Shown here piece after piece: positions 1-6,639 of a stretch of 16,808 nucleotides of DNA. The stretch is from UBA2334 sp049653005 (lineage in GTDB: Bacteria; Pseudomonadota; Gammaproteobacteria; Burkholderiales; Burkholderiaceae_C): assembly GCA_049653005.1 (NCBI GenBank), contig JBASFL010000086.1, positions 1-16,808 of the forward strand, in the 5' to 3' direction. The position numbers and the translations under genes are program-made. Below the pieces are notes generated by a model that was given only the letters and a program-made list of their open reading frames with translations, was not told the origin of the DNA and searched no databases. Numbering within the stretch: the first letter of the stretch is position 1; every line of letters starts with the position of its first letter.

Positions 1-631
1 GGTTGAGGTCGTGCCCGGCGTTCACGCCCAGCCCGCAGTCGAGCGCGGCCTGGGCGGCGGCGCGAAAGCGCTCCAGCTGCGCGGCCTGGGCGGGGGTGCC
101 CCAGGCGGCGGCGTAGGGCTCGGTGTACAGCTCCACGCGGTCGGCCCCCACGGCTTTGGCTCCGGCCATCTGGCTGGGCTCGGGGTCCATGAACAGGCTG
201 ACGCGCACGCCCAAAGCTTTGGCTTCTGCCACCAGCGGCGCCAGGCGCTCGGCGTCTTGCGGAAACTGCCAGCCGTGGTCGCTGGTGAACTGGCCTTCGC
301 TGTCGGGCACAAAGGTCACTTGTTGGGGGCGCACGCTGCGCACAAAACCCATGAGGTTGTGGAAGGGGTTGCCCTCGATGTTGAACTCGCGCCCGGGCCA
401 GGCTTTGAGCAGCTCGGCCAGCTCGGTCACGTCGGTGGCGCGGATGTGGCGCTCATCGGGCCGGGGGTGCACGGTGATGCCGTGGGCACCGGCTTGCAAA
501 CACTGGGTGGCGGCGCGCGTCAGGCTGGGAATGCCGAGGTGCCGGGTGTTGCGCAGCGTGGCCACTTTGTTGACGTTGACCGACAGGGCGCAGCCGGTGT
601 GGAGAGCGGTGGGGGGTGTGGGGGCGGTCAT
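1..631 (-). CDS. pdxJ: Pyridoxine 5'-phosphate synthase PdxJ (3' end outside window)
   Basis: PdxJ condenses 3-amino-2-oxopropyl phosphate with deoxyxylulose 5-phosphate to make pyridoxine 5'-phosphate, the last ring-forming step of DXP-dependent vitamin B6 synthesis in the cytoplasm. The frame starts at ATG 631-629 (MTAPTPPTAL) and gives 210 codons before the window edge; the family is about 240-260 residues, so the C-terminus is missing. Visible family motifs are LSVNVNKVATLRNTR, GITVHPRPDERHI (active-site His), FNIEGNPF (active-site Glu), RVELYTEPYA and GVNAGHDLN at the edge. The NVNK, HPRPDERHI and NIEG forms differ from the E. coli NIDH/HLREDRRHI/LEMA forms and recall the Bacteroidetes type. 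It lies 59 bases after recO, with no clear Shine-Dalgarno before the ATG; the spacer carries a degraded repeat. Confidence 0.93.
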   Translation of the reverse strand, partial: MTAPTPPTALHTGCALSVNVNKVATLRNTRHLGIPSLTRAATQCLQAGAHGITVHPRPDERHIRATDVTELAELLKAWPGREFNIEGNPFHNLMGFVRSVRPQQVTFVPDSEGQFTSDHGWQFPQDAERLAPLVAEAKALGVRVSLFMDPEPSQMAGAKAVGADRVELYTEPYAAAWGTPAQAAQLERFRAAAQAALDCGLGVNAGHDLN

Positions 632-641
632 GGGTGAAAAT

Positions 642-692
642 ATTCAATCAAAAAGGTACCCATCGCTTGATGGTATTCATTTGTTTGCTATC
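642..692 (-). repeat. Degraded Comamonadaceae-type dispersed repeat, copy 1
   Basis: Read on the minus strand, this spacer has GATAGC (692-687), CAAGCG (669-664) exactly 23 bases further on, then CC, a run of five T and GATTGAA. The same blocks at the same 23-base offset occur at 9205-9256. From memory, intergenic regions of Comamonadaceae genomes contain many copies of a short element with GATAGC, a CAAGCGC core, AGAGGCC, a T/A run and a GATTCAA-like end. This copy is diverged. Its first bases overlap the recO stop codon (TGA in TGATAGC), and it fills most of the recO-pdxJ gap. Assignment rests on spacing and blocks, not on an alignment to a database. Confidence 0.4.
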
Positions 693-1452
693 AACGTGAA
701 CGCACCAAGGCCTGCACGTCCAGCATCATTTGCCGGGTTTTGAACGCTTTGACCCCGCAATGGTAGTGCAGCAGGTGGCGCAACTGGGCCTGCAAACCAG
801 CCTGGCAAGGGGCACACGCGGCCACCAGGCCAGCGAAGTGGGTGGTGTCGTCCAGCGCGTCTTGCAGCACCAGAAACTGGGCACCGGCCAGGGCCGAGCG
901 CTCGCCGGGTTCGGCCCGGCGCAGGCCCCCCTCGGGCGACAACAGGTAGGGGGCCTGGGGGTTGAGGGCTTGCAGGCTGCTGCCGTCGGCGCGCAATTCG
1001 GGCAGCAGCCCGGCTTCGCGCAGCAGCAGCAACTCAAACGCGCGCAGCACAGCGGGGTCGGGCGTGCCGCGCTGGGCCAGGCGCTCCACGGCCTGGGCGT
1101 AGCCGTCGAACAGGCGGGGGTGGGCATCGTCGCGCGCCAGCAGGCGCATGAGCATTTCGTTGAAGTAGGTGCCGGCCAGCAGGGCTTCGCCCACCGGCAT
1201 CACATGGCCGCCGCGCCAGTGCGCGGTTTTGAGGGTGTGCACCTCGCCCGTGCCGCTCCAGGCCAGCAACAGGGGCTGCAAAGGCAGCAACACCGGGCGC
1301 AGTTGGGAGGTGGGGCGCTTGGCCCCCTTGGCCACCACCGCCAGGCGGCCGTGCTGGCGGGTGAACACATCCAGAATCAGGCTGGTTTCGCTCCAGTCGT
1401 AGCGGTGCAGCACGAAGGCGGGTTCATCGGTGAACCGCTGGGTTTTGCTCAT
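691..1452 (-). CDS. recO: DNA repair and recombination mediator RecO
   Basis: RecO (253 aa) works with RecR to load RecA on SSB-coated single-stranded DNA in RecF-pathway repair and also anneals strands. The N-terminal 10-80 residues fit the OB fold (AFVLHRYDWSETSLILDVFT, then GRLAVVAKGAKRP). An alpha-helical middle follows, and the C-terminus HLLHYHCGVKAFKTRQMML is typical of proteobacterial RecO. The four-cysteine zinc site of Deinococcus/Bacillus RecO is absent, as in E. coli. It starts at ATG 1452, 28 bases after the era stop, without an obvious Shine-Dalgarno, so it is probably translated from the rnc-era transcript. The stop codon lies in the repeat described at 642-692. Length and context (era-recO-pdxJ) are normal for beta- and gammaproteobacteria. 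Confidence 0.95.
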   Translation of the reverse strand: MSKTQRFTDEPAFVLHRYDWSETSLILDVFTRQHGRLAVVAKGAKRPTSQLRPVLLPLQPLLLAWSGTGEVHTLKTAHWRGGHVMPVGEALLAGTYFNEMLMRLLARDDAHPRLFDGYAQAVERLAQRGTPDPAVLRAFELLLLREAGLLPELRADGSSLQALNPQAPYLLSPEGGLRRAEPGERSALAGAQFLVLQDALDDTTHFAGLVAACAPCQAGLQAQLRHLLHYHCGVKAFKTRQMMLDVQALVRSR

Positions 1453-1480
1453 GCGGCGGTCGTGCGGCAGGGCGGGCTGC

Positions 1481-2593
1481 TTATTCGTAGCCGAAGGAGC
1501 GCACGCGGGCGTCGTCGTCGGCCCAGCCGGAGCGCACCTTGACCCACAGTTCCAGGAAAATTTTGGCGTCCATCAGGCGTTCCAGCTCCACGCGGGCTTC
1601 GGTGCCAATGCGCTTGAGCTTTTCGCCGCCCTCGCCAATGACCATGCCTTTGTGCCCTTCGCGCTCCACCACGATGGTGGCGGCAATGCGGCGTTTGTTG
1701 CCCTCTTCCTCGAAGGTGTCGATGATGACGGTGGAGGTGTAGGGCAACTCGTCGCCCATGAGGCGGAACAGTTTTTCGCGGATGATTTCGCTGACCAGAA
1801 ACTTTTCGCTGCGGTCGGTCAGTTCGTCAGCCGGGTACATCCAGTCCTGCTCGGGCAGGTACTTTTCGCAAATGCCATAGAAGCGCTTCACGTCGCGTGC
1901 GGTGTTGGCCGACATGGGCACGATTTCGGCAAACGGGTGGCGCTCCTGCATGTCTTTCAGCCAGGGGGCGATGTCGCCACGGCGGTGGATCAGGTCAAAT
2001 TTGTTGGCCAGCAAAATCACCGGAATGCTGTTGGGCAGCAGCTCCAGCACCTTGGCGTCGTCGGGCGAGAAGCGCCCGGCTTCCACCACAAACACCACCA
2101 GGTCCACATCGGTCACGGCGCCCAGCACGGTTTTGTTGAGGGCGCGGTTCAACGCGTTGCCGTGGCGGGTTTGAAAACCGGGCGTGTCCACAAACACGTA
2201 TTGCGTGGCCCCCAGCGTGCGCATGCCGGTGATGCGGTGGCGCGTGGTTTGCGCCTTGCGCGAGGTGATGCTGACTTTTTGCCCCACCAGCGCGTTGAGC
2301 AGGGTGGATTTGCCCACATTGGGCTTGCCCACGATGGCGATCAGCCCGCAGCGCTTGGGGCCGGTGGGTTCAGCGGCCGCCTCGCTGGCGGCCGCTGCCA
2401 CGGCAGCCGCCGGGCGGCGCAGGGCGCGTGAAAGCATGGCTTCCAGTTGAACGTCGCCAGCGGCCAGGGGTTCGGCCCTGGGGGCGGCTGGGGCCTTGGT
2501 TTTGGCCTTTTTTGCCGCTGGCTGCGTGGCTGGCTTGGCCGTGGCCTGGGGCTTCTTGGGGCCAGAGGCCGGGGGTTTGGGTGCAGAGCTCAT
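1481..2593 (-). CDS. era: Ribosome-assembly GTPase Era with long N-terminal extension
   Basis: Era binds the 3' end of 16S rRNA and GTP and takes part in 30S maturation. This copy is 370 aa, against about 300 in E. coli. Residues 1-80 are an Ala/Lys/Pro-rich low-complexity extension. The G domain follows: G1 GKPNVGKS at 89-96, the switch I segment QTTRHRI at 115-121, G3 DTPG at 136-139, G4 NKFD at 197-200 and G5 SAN at 228-230. A KH RNA-binding domain with GMVIGEGG at 316-323 ends the protein. The start is supported by an ATGA overlap with the rnc stop (2593-2590), as expected for translational coupling. A later start near residue 53 (MLSRALRR) would remove most of the extension but lose the overlap. 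It sits between rnc and recO, the classical rnc-era-recO order. Confidence 0.95.
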   Translation of the reverse strand: MSSAPKPPASGPKKPQATAKPATQPAAKKAKTKAPAAPRAEPLAAGDVQLEAMLSRALRRPAAAVAAAASEAAAEPTGPKRCGLIAIVGKPNVGKSTLLNALVGQKVSITSRKAQTTRHRITGMRTLGATQYVFVDTPGFQTRHGNALNRALNKTVLGAVTDVDLVVFVVEAGRFSPDDAKVLELLPNSIPVILLANKFDLIHRRGDIAPWLKDMQERHPFAEIVPMSANTARDVKRFYGICEKYLPEQDWMYPADELTDRSEKFLVSEIIREKLFRLMGDELPYTSTVIIDTFEEEGNKRRIAATIVVEREGHKGMVIGEGGEKLKRIGTEARVELERLMDAKIFLELWVKVRSGWADDDARVRSFGYE

Positions 2594-3276
2594 CGCTTGG
2601 GGTGTTCTTTCAGGTGCTGAAGCATGAGGGCGGCGGCCGCTTGTTCGGCCGCCCGGCGCGATGGGCCACGGCCCAGTTCGGTGTGCCCGGTCTCGACGAC
2701 CTCACACACCACGGCAAACATTTGCTGGTGGGCGGCCCCGGTGGTTTCGGCCACGCGGTATTGGGGCAAGCCCATTCGACGCCCTTGCAGCCATTCCTGC
2801 AAGGCGGTTTTGGCGTCTTTGCCAATGGCCCCCATGGTGGGGTTGATGTCGATGCCTTTGAACAGGCGACGCACCAGCTGGGCGGCAGCATCGAACCCCG
2901 CGTCGAGGTACACCGCACCAATGACGGCTTCCACCGCGTCGGCCAGGATGGACGGGCGCTGTCGGCCACCGGTTTTCAACTCGCCCTCGCCCAAGCGCAG
3001 CACAGCCGACAGGCCCAGCCCATTGGCCACGGTGACCAGGGTGTCTTGCTTGACCAAATTGGCGCGTATGCGGGACAAATCGCCTTCGGGCAATTTGGCC
3101 AGTTGTTCGTACAGAAGGGCCGAAATGGCCAGGTTCAACACCGAATCACCCAAAAACTCCAGCCGCTCGTAGTGGTCGGCCGAAAAGCTGCGGTGCGTGA
3201 GCGCCTGCTCCAGCAGGCGCGGGTTGACAAAGGGGTGCCCCACCTGGCGTTGCAACGCCTGCAACGCAGGACTCAA
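2590..3276 (-). CDS. rnc: Ribonuclease III
   Basis: RNase III (228 aa) cleaves double-stranded RNA, including the rRNA precursor and structured mRNA leaders. The catalytic domain carries the signature ERLEFLGDSV with Glu37, Glu40 and Asp44, and the second acidic pair in LADAVEAVIGA (Asp113, Glu116), matching the Mg2+ ligands of E. coli. The dsRNA-binding domain runs from about residue 152 to 224 (KTALQEWLQG, then SRRAAEQAAAALML). The most likely start is TTG 3276-3274, which overlaps the stop of the upstream DUF4845 gene in the string TTGA; no ATG lies near the expected N-terminus. Its stop overlaps the era ATG. In other bacteria rnc-era mRNA is autoregulated by RNase III cleavage, but no obvious cleavage hairpin is visible here. 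Confidence 0.96.
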   Translation of the reverse strand: MSPALQALQRQVGHPFVNPRLLEQALTHRSFSADHYERLEFLGDSVLNLAISALLYEQLAKLPEGDLSRIRANLVKQDTLVTVANGLGLSAVLRLGEGELKTGGRQRPSILADAVEAVIGAVYLDAGFDAAAQLVRRLFKGIDINPTMGAIGKDAKTALQEWLQGRRMGLPQYRVAETTGAAHQQMFAVVCEVVETGHTELGRGPSRRAAEQAAAALMLQHLKEHPKR

Positions 3277-3614
3277 CGCGAAGACCCCTGGTACTTCATC
3301 ACCAGATAAGCCGGACCACCCAGGTGAATTTCACGCTGATAGGCAAACGACACCACCACTTTGTCGCCCTGCTTGCTCACGTCCAAGTCTTTGCCCGCAA
3401 TGGTGTTGATGGTGTCAATTTGCGCAGCCTTGTCAAAAATGCTGCGCACTTCGGGCACCGTGTTGCCTGCAGAGGCTTTTTTGGCGGCTTTTTGAATGGC
3501 CAGAAACTCGATGTAGGTGGGGAACACCTGCATGCCCACAATGGCACCGAACACCAGGACACCCCCGACCACGATCAGGCCCAGGAAGGTGATGCCGCGT
3601 TGTTTTTGTCGCAT
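3273..3614 (-). CDS. DUF4845 family small membrane protein
   Basis: This 113-aa protein has one N-terminal membrane segment at about residues 8-29 (GITFLGLIVVGGVLVFGAIV), followed by a soluble part with charged helices and a short C-terminal beta-rich stretch (KVVVSFAYQREIHLGG). Position between lepB and rnc, size and architecture fit DUF4845, a family of unknown function commonly found at this place in beta- and gammaproteobacteria. The N-terminus KQRGITFLGL resembles a prepilin processing site (Gly followed by a hydrophobic helix) but lacks the Glu at position 5 of mature pilins. It starts at ATG 3614 with a GGGGG stretch about ten bases upstream, 41 bases after lepB. Its stop overlaps the rnc TTG start. 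Function is unknown. Confidence 0.78.
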   Translation of the reverse strand: MRQKQRGITFLGLIVVGGVLVFGAIVGMQVFPTYIEFLAIQKAAKKASAGNTVPEVRSIFDKAAQIDTINTIAGKDLDVSKQGDKVVVSFAYQREIHLGGPAYLVMKYQGSSR

Positions 3615-3655
3615 GTTGTCAAAGCCCCCGAGTTGGTGAGTGGCGTGTGCCCGGC

Positions 3656-4639
3656 TCAGTCAAAGCCGCCAATGCGCTTGAAATTGCCAAAGTTCATCCA
3701 CACAAAAAACGCTTTGCCCACGATGTTGGCCTCGGGCACAAAGCCCCAGTAGCGCGAGTCCAGCGAGTTGTCGCGATTGTCGCCCATCATGAAATAATGC
3801 CCCTCAGGCACCTTGCATACCACGCCTTCCACGGTGTAGTGGCATTGGTCTTTGAACGCAAAGTCGCTGGCACCCGGCACAAACGCGGGGCGGTCGTTGT
3901 CGTTCAGGGTGCCGTAGGTTTTGCCGCTTTGCGTTTCCTGGAACTGTTTGCCGTAGCGCATGCTGTCGGCATCGAAGAAATCGGGTTGAGCCGCCTTGGG
4001 CACGGGTTTGCCGTTGACGGTGAGCTGTTTGTTCAGGTAGGCCACCTCGTCACCGGGCACGCCCACCACACGTTTGATGTAGTCCAAGCTGGGCTGCGGG
4101 GGGTAGCGGAACACCATCACATCGCCACGCTGCGGCTCGTTGTTGGACAGCACCTTGGTGTTGACCACCGGCAGGCGCACGCCGTAATGGAATTTGTTCA
4201 CCAGAATCAGGTCGCCCACCAGCAGGGTGGGAATCATGGAGCCCGACGGGATTTTGAAGGGCTCGAACAAAAACGAGCGCAGCACAAACACCACGGCAAT
4301 CACCGGGAACAGCCCGGCAGTCCAGTCCAGCCACCAGGGTTGCATCAGCAGTTTTTCGCGGCCCTCGGCCGTCAAACCGCCGTCCACGTGCTGGATGCCC
4401 TGGGCTTTCAGCGTGGCTTCGCGCTGGACGACCTGGGCCTCGGCCTCGGCCAGCGCGCGTTTGCGCTGGGGCAAAAACACCAGCTTTTCGGCCACCCAAT
4501 AAGCGCCGGTGAGCGTGGTGGCCAACAGCAGCATCAAGGCGAAGTTGGCCTCTACCCAGCCCAGGTACCACGCGCCCCCAAAGCCGACAAACGCGGCCAA
4601 CAACACGCCGGTGACCGACTCCATGGTTGTGTTCGACAT
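3656..4639 (-). CDS. lepB: Signal peptidase I LepB
   Basis: LepB cleaves signal peptides of Sec and Tat substrates at the periplasmic face of the inner membrane. The protein is 327 aa from ATG 4639, close to E. coli LepB (324). Hydrophobic segments lie at about 10-28, 33-50 and 106-125. The catalytic box is PSGSMIPTL with nucleophile Ser134; the general base is Lys189 in DYIKRVVGVPGD; the third conserved box is GDNRDNSLDSRYWG at 287-300. The frame is open further upstream to 4774, but that part lies inside lepA; the chosen ATG shares one base with the lepA stop (TGATG), which is a good coupling arrangement. The lepA-lepB pair is conserved in proteobacteria. The likely clients encoded here are RseB and MucD, which both have signal peptides. 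Confidence 0.96.
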   Translation of the reverse strand: MSNTTMESVTGVLLAAFVGFGGAWYLGWVEANFALMLLLATTLTGAYWVAEKLVFLPQRKRALAEAEAQVVQREATLKAQGIQHVDGGLTAEGREKLLMQPWWLDWTAGLFPVIAVVFVLRSFLFEPFKIPSGSMIPTLLVGDLILVNKFHYGVRLPVVNTKVLSNNEPQRGDVMVFRYPPQPSLDYIKRVVGVPGDEVAYLNKQLTVNGKPVPKAAQPDFFDADSMRYGKQFQETQSGKTYGTLNDNDRPAFVPGASDFAFKDQCHYTVEGVVCKVPEGHYFMMGDNRDNSLDSRYWGFVPEANIVGKAFFVWMNFGNFKRIGGFD

Positions 4640-6450
4640 CAATCTTCCACCTGCAAAATGGCCAGAAACGCCTCTTGGGGCACCTCGACCGAACCGATTT
4701 GTTTCATGCGCTTCTTGCCCGCTTTCTGCTTTTCCAGCAGCTTGCGTTTGCGACTGATGTCGCCGCCGTAGCACTTGGCCAGCACGTTCTTGCGCAGCGC
4801 CTTGATGGATTCGCGCGCAATGATGTTGCCGCCAATGGCGGCCTGAATGGCCACATCAAATTGCTGGCGGCTGATGATTTCGCGCATTTTGGCCACCACG
4901 CCACGCCCACGGTACTGCGACTGGCTGCGGTGCACGATGATGGACAGCGCGTCCACCCGCTCGCCGTTGAGCAGAATATCGACCTTGACCACGTCAGACG
5001 CTCGGTACTCCTTGAACTCGTAATCCATGGAGGCATAGCCCCGGCTGACCGACTTGAGCTTGTCGAAAAAGTCCAGCACGATTTCGCCCAGCGGCATGTC
5101 GTAGGTCAGCATGACCTGCTTGCCGTGGTAGGCCATGTTGAGCTGCATGCCACGCTTCTGGTTCGCCAGCGTCATGACGGCGCCCACGTACTCCTGCGGC
5201 ATGTACAGGTGCACGGTCACGATGGGCTCGCGGATTTCCTCGATCTTGCCCTGTTCGGGCATTTTGGAAGGGTTCTCGACCATGACGACTTCGCCATCGC
5301 CGCGCAACACCTGGTACACCACGCTGGGTGCCGTCGTGATCAGGTCTTGGTCAAATTCACGCTCCAGGCGCTCTTGCACAATTTCCATGTGCAACAGGCC
5401 CAAAAAGCCACAGCGGAACCCAAAACCCAGCGCTTGCGACACCTCGGGCTCGTATTGCAAGGCCGCGTCGTTGAGCTTGAGTTTTTCAAGGGCGTCGCGC
5501 AGCTGGTCGTATTCGCTGGCCTCGGTGGGGTACAAGCCGGCAAACACCTGGGGCTGCACCTCTTTGAAACCGGGCAAGGCCTCGGTCGCGGTGAATGCCG
5601 CGCCGCCCGAACCCAGCTTGATCAGCGTGACCGTGTCGCCCACCTTGGCCGCTTGCAGTTCTTTGATGCCCGCGATGATGTAGCCCACCTCGCCCGCATT
5701 GAGCGAATCGCGCGGCACGTTGTGGGGGGTGAACACACCCAGGTTGTCGGCGTTGTAGGTGGCGCCGGTGGCCATCATCTTGATGCGCTCGCCCTTGTTC
5801 AGCTTGCCGTCGACCACACGCACCAGCATGACCACGCCCACGTAAGCGTCGTACCAGCTGTCCACAATCATGGCGCGCAAAGCACCATCGGGGTTGCCTT
5901 TGGGTGCCGGAATGCGGGCGACCACGGCTTCCAGAATGTCGTCCACGCCCATGCCGGTTTTGGCCGAGCAGGGAATGGCGTCGGTGGCGTCAATGCCAAT
6001 CACGTCTTCAATTTCGGCCTTGGCGTTGTCGGGGTCTGCGTTGGGCAGGTCCATTTTGTTGAGCACGGGCACCACTTCCACGCCCAAGTCCAAAGCGGTG
6101 TAGCAGTTGGCCACGGTTTGCGCTTCCACGCCCTGGCTGGCATCGACCACCAGCAGCGCACCTTCGCAGGCCGACAGCGAGCGGCTCACTTCATACGAAA
6201 AGTCCACGTGGCCGGGGGTGTCGATCAGGTTCAGGTTGTACACCTGGCCGTCTTTGGCTTTGTAGTGCAAGGCGGCGGTTTGCGCCTTGATGGTGATGCC
6301 ACGCTCTTTCTCCAGGTCCATCGAGTCCAGCACCTGGGCGCTCATTTCGCGGTCTTGCAAGCCGCCGCAGCGCTGGATGAGGCGATCGGCCAGCGTGGAC
6401 TTGCCGTGGTCAATGTGGGCGATGATGGAAAAATTGCGGATGTGGTTCAT
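4639..6450 (-). CDS. lepA: Translation elongation factor 4 (LepA GTPase)
   Basis: LepA/EF4 is a ribosome-associated GTPase related to EF-G, implicated in back-translocation, initiation or 30S assembly. The protein has 603 aa (E. coli 599). The G domain shows AHIDHGKSTL at 11-20, the switch I segment ERGITIKAQ at 49-57, DTPGHVDF at 77-84, NKMD at 131-134 and SAKTG at 162-166. The C-terminus has the LepA-specific domain ending in KKRMKQIGSVEVPQEAF. The frame stays open 38 codons further upstream, but those codons cross the mucD terminator hairpin and do not look like LepA. ATG 6450 gives the normal start MNHIRNFSIIAHID. It begins a new unit after the terminator at 6500-6529, so it probably has its own promoter within 6451-6640. 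It is followed without a gap by lepB. Confidence 0.97.
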   Translation of the reverse strand: MNHIRNFSIIAHIDHGKSTLADRLIQRCGGLQDREMSAQVLDSMDLEKERGITIKAQTAALHYKAKDGQVYNLNLIDTPGHVDFSYEVSRSLSACEGALLVVDASQGVEAQTVANCYTALDLGVEVVPVLNKMDLPNADPDNAKAEIEDVIGIDATDAIPCSAKTGMGVDDILEAVVARIPAPKGNPDGALRAMIVDSWYDAYVGVVMLVRVVDGKLNKGERIKMMATGATYNADNLGVFTPHNVPRDSLNAGEVGYIIAGIKELQAAKVGDTVTLIKLGSGGAAFTATEALPGFKEVQPQVFAGLYPTEASEYDQLRDALEKLKLNDAALQYEPEVSQALGFGFRCGFLGLLHMEIVQERLEREFDQDLITTAPSVVYQVLRGDGEVVMVENPSKMPEQGKIEEIREPIVTVHLYMPQEYVGAVMTLANQKRGMQLNMAYHGKQVMLTYDMPLGEIVLDFFDKLKSVSRGYASMDYEFKEYRASDVVKVDILLNGERVDALSIIVHRSQSQYRGRGVVAKMREIISRQQFDVAIQAAIGGNIIARESIKALRKNVLAKCYGGDISRKRKLLEKQKAGKKRMKQIGSVEVPQEAFLAILQVED

Positions 6451-6499
6451 GGGGCGGTGAGCCTGCACAACAGGCGGGCATGGTGCCTCGGCCTGAATG

Positions 6500-6529
6500 A
6501 AAAGGGCGCGTCTGGGGCCAGACGCGCCC
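6500..6529 (-). terminator. Intrinsic terminator after mucD
   Basis: The segments 6504-6515 and 6518-6529 are a perfect 12-bp inverted repeat (GGGCGCGTCTGG and its complement) with a very short loop. In practice the innermost pairs would open to give a tetraloop or larger. On the minus strand the stem is followed at once by TTTT and then CATT. Position, 110 bases after the mucD stop and 50 before the lepA start, fits termination of the rpoE-rseA-rseB-mucD transcript. The T-run is short, so some read-through into lepA is possible. Confidence 0.75.
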
Positions 6530-6585
6530 GGTGGGGTTGGGTCAAGCCGCTGTGCACCGCACAACGGCGACCCGAGATGGGCTGA

Positions 6586-6591
6586 ATTTTA
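6586..6591 (-). promoter_or_regulatory. Possible -10 element upstream of lepA
   Basis: The minus strand reads TAAAAT here, inside the 189-base mucD-lepA gap (6451-6639), which is otherwise very GC-rich. TAAAAT is a plausible sigma-70 -10 hexamer. No good -35 hexamer lies 16-18 bases upstream. If used, the transcript would start before the terminator hairpin at 6500-6529, which would then lie in the lepA leader. This is a weak call based on composition and position only. The same gap also holds a weaker 6-bp hairpin at 6609-6624; I see nothing else in it. Confidence 0.25.
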
Positions 6592-6639
6592 CCCGCCCGC
6601 CACCGCGCCCCCTGACAGCAGGGGCGTTGGCAAGGCCGT

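Noticed and set aside
648..680. Ten-codon mini-ORF (MNTIKRWVPF) on the minus strand before pdxJ
   Set aside because: It lies inside the degraded repeat, has no ribosome site and is too short to distinguish from chance; a leader-peptide role has no support.
4640..4774. Upstream extension of the lepB frame by 45 codons
   Set aside because: It lies wholly within the lepA C-terminus, and the ATG at 4639 gives a LepB of normal length with a one-base overlap.
6451..6564. Upstream extension of the lepA frame by 38 codons
   Set aside because: It crosses the terminator hairpin at 6500-6529, and LepA proteins begin at the MNHIRNFSII position.
4627..6585. Very long open frame on the plus strand opposite lepA (and similar ones opposite era, lepB, rnc and plsX)
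   Set aside because: These frames mirror the codon phase of strongly supported minus-strand genes in GC-rich DNA; their translations are His/Val/Ala/Gly-rich and show no family motif.
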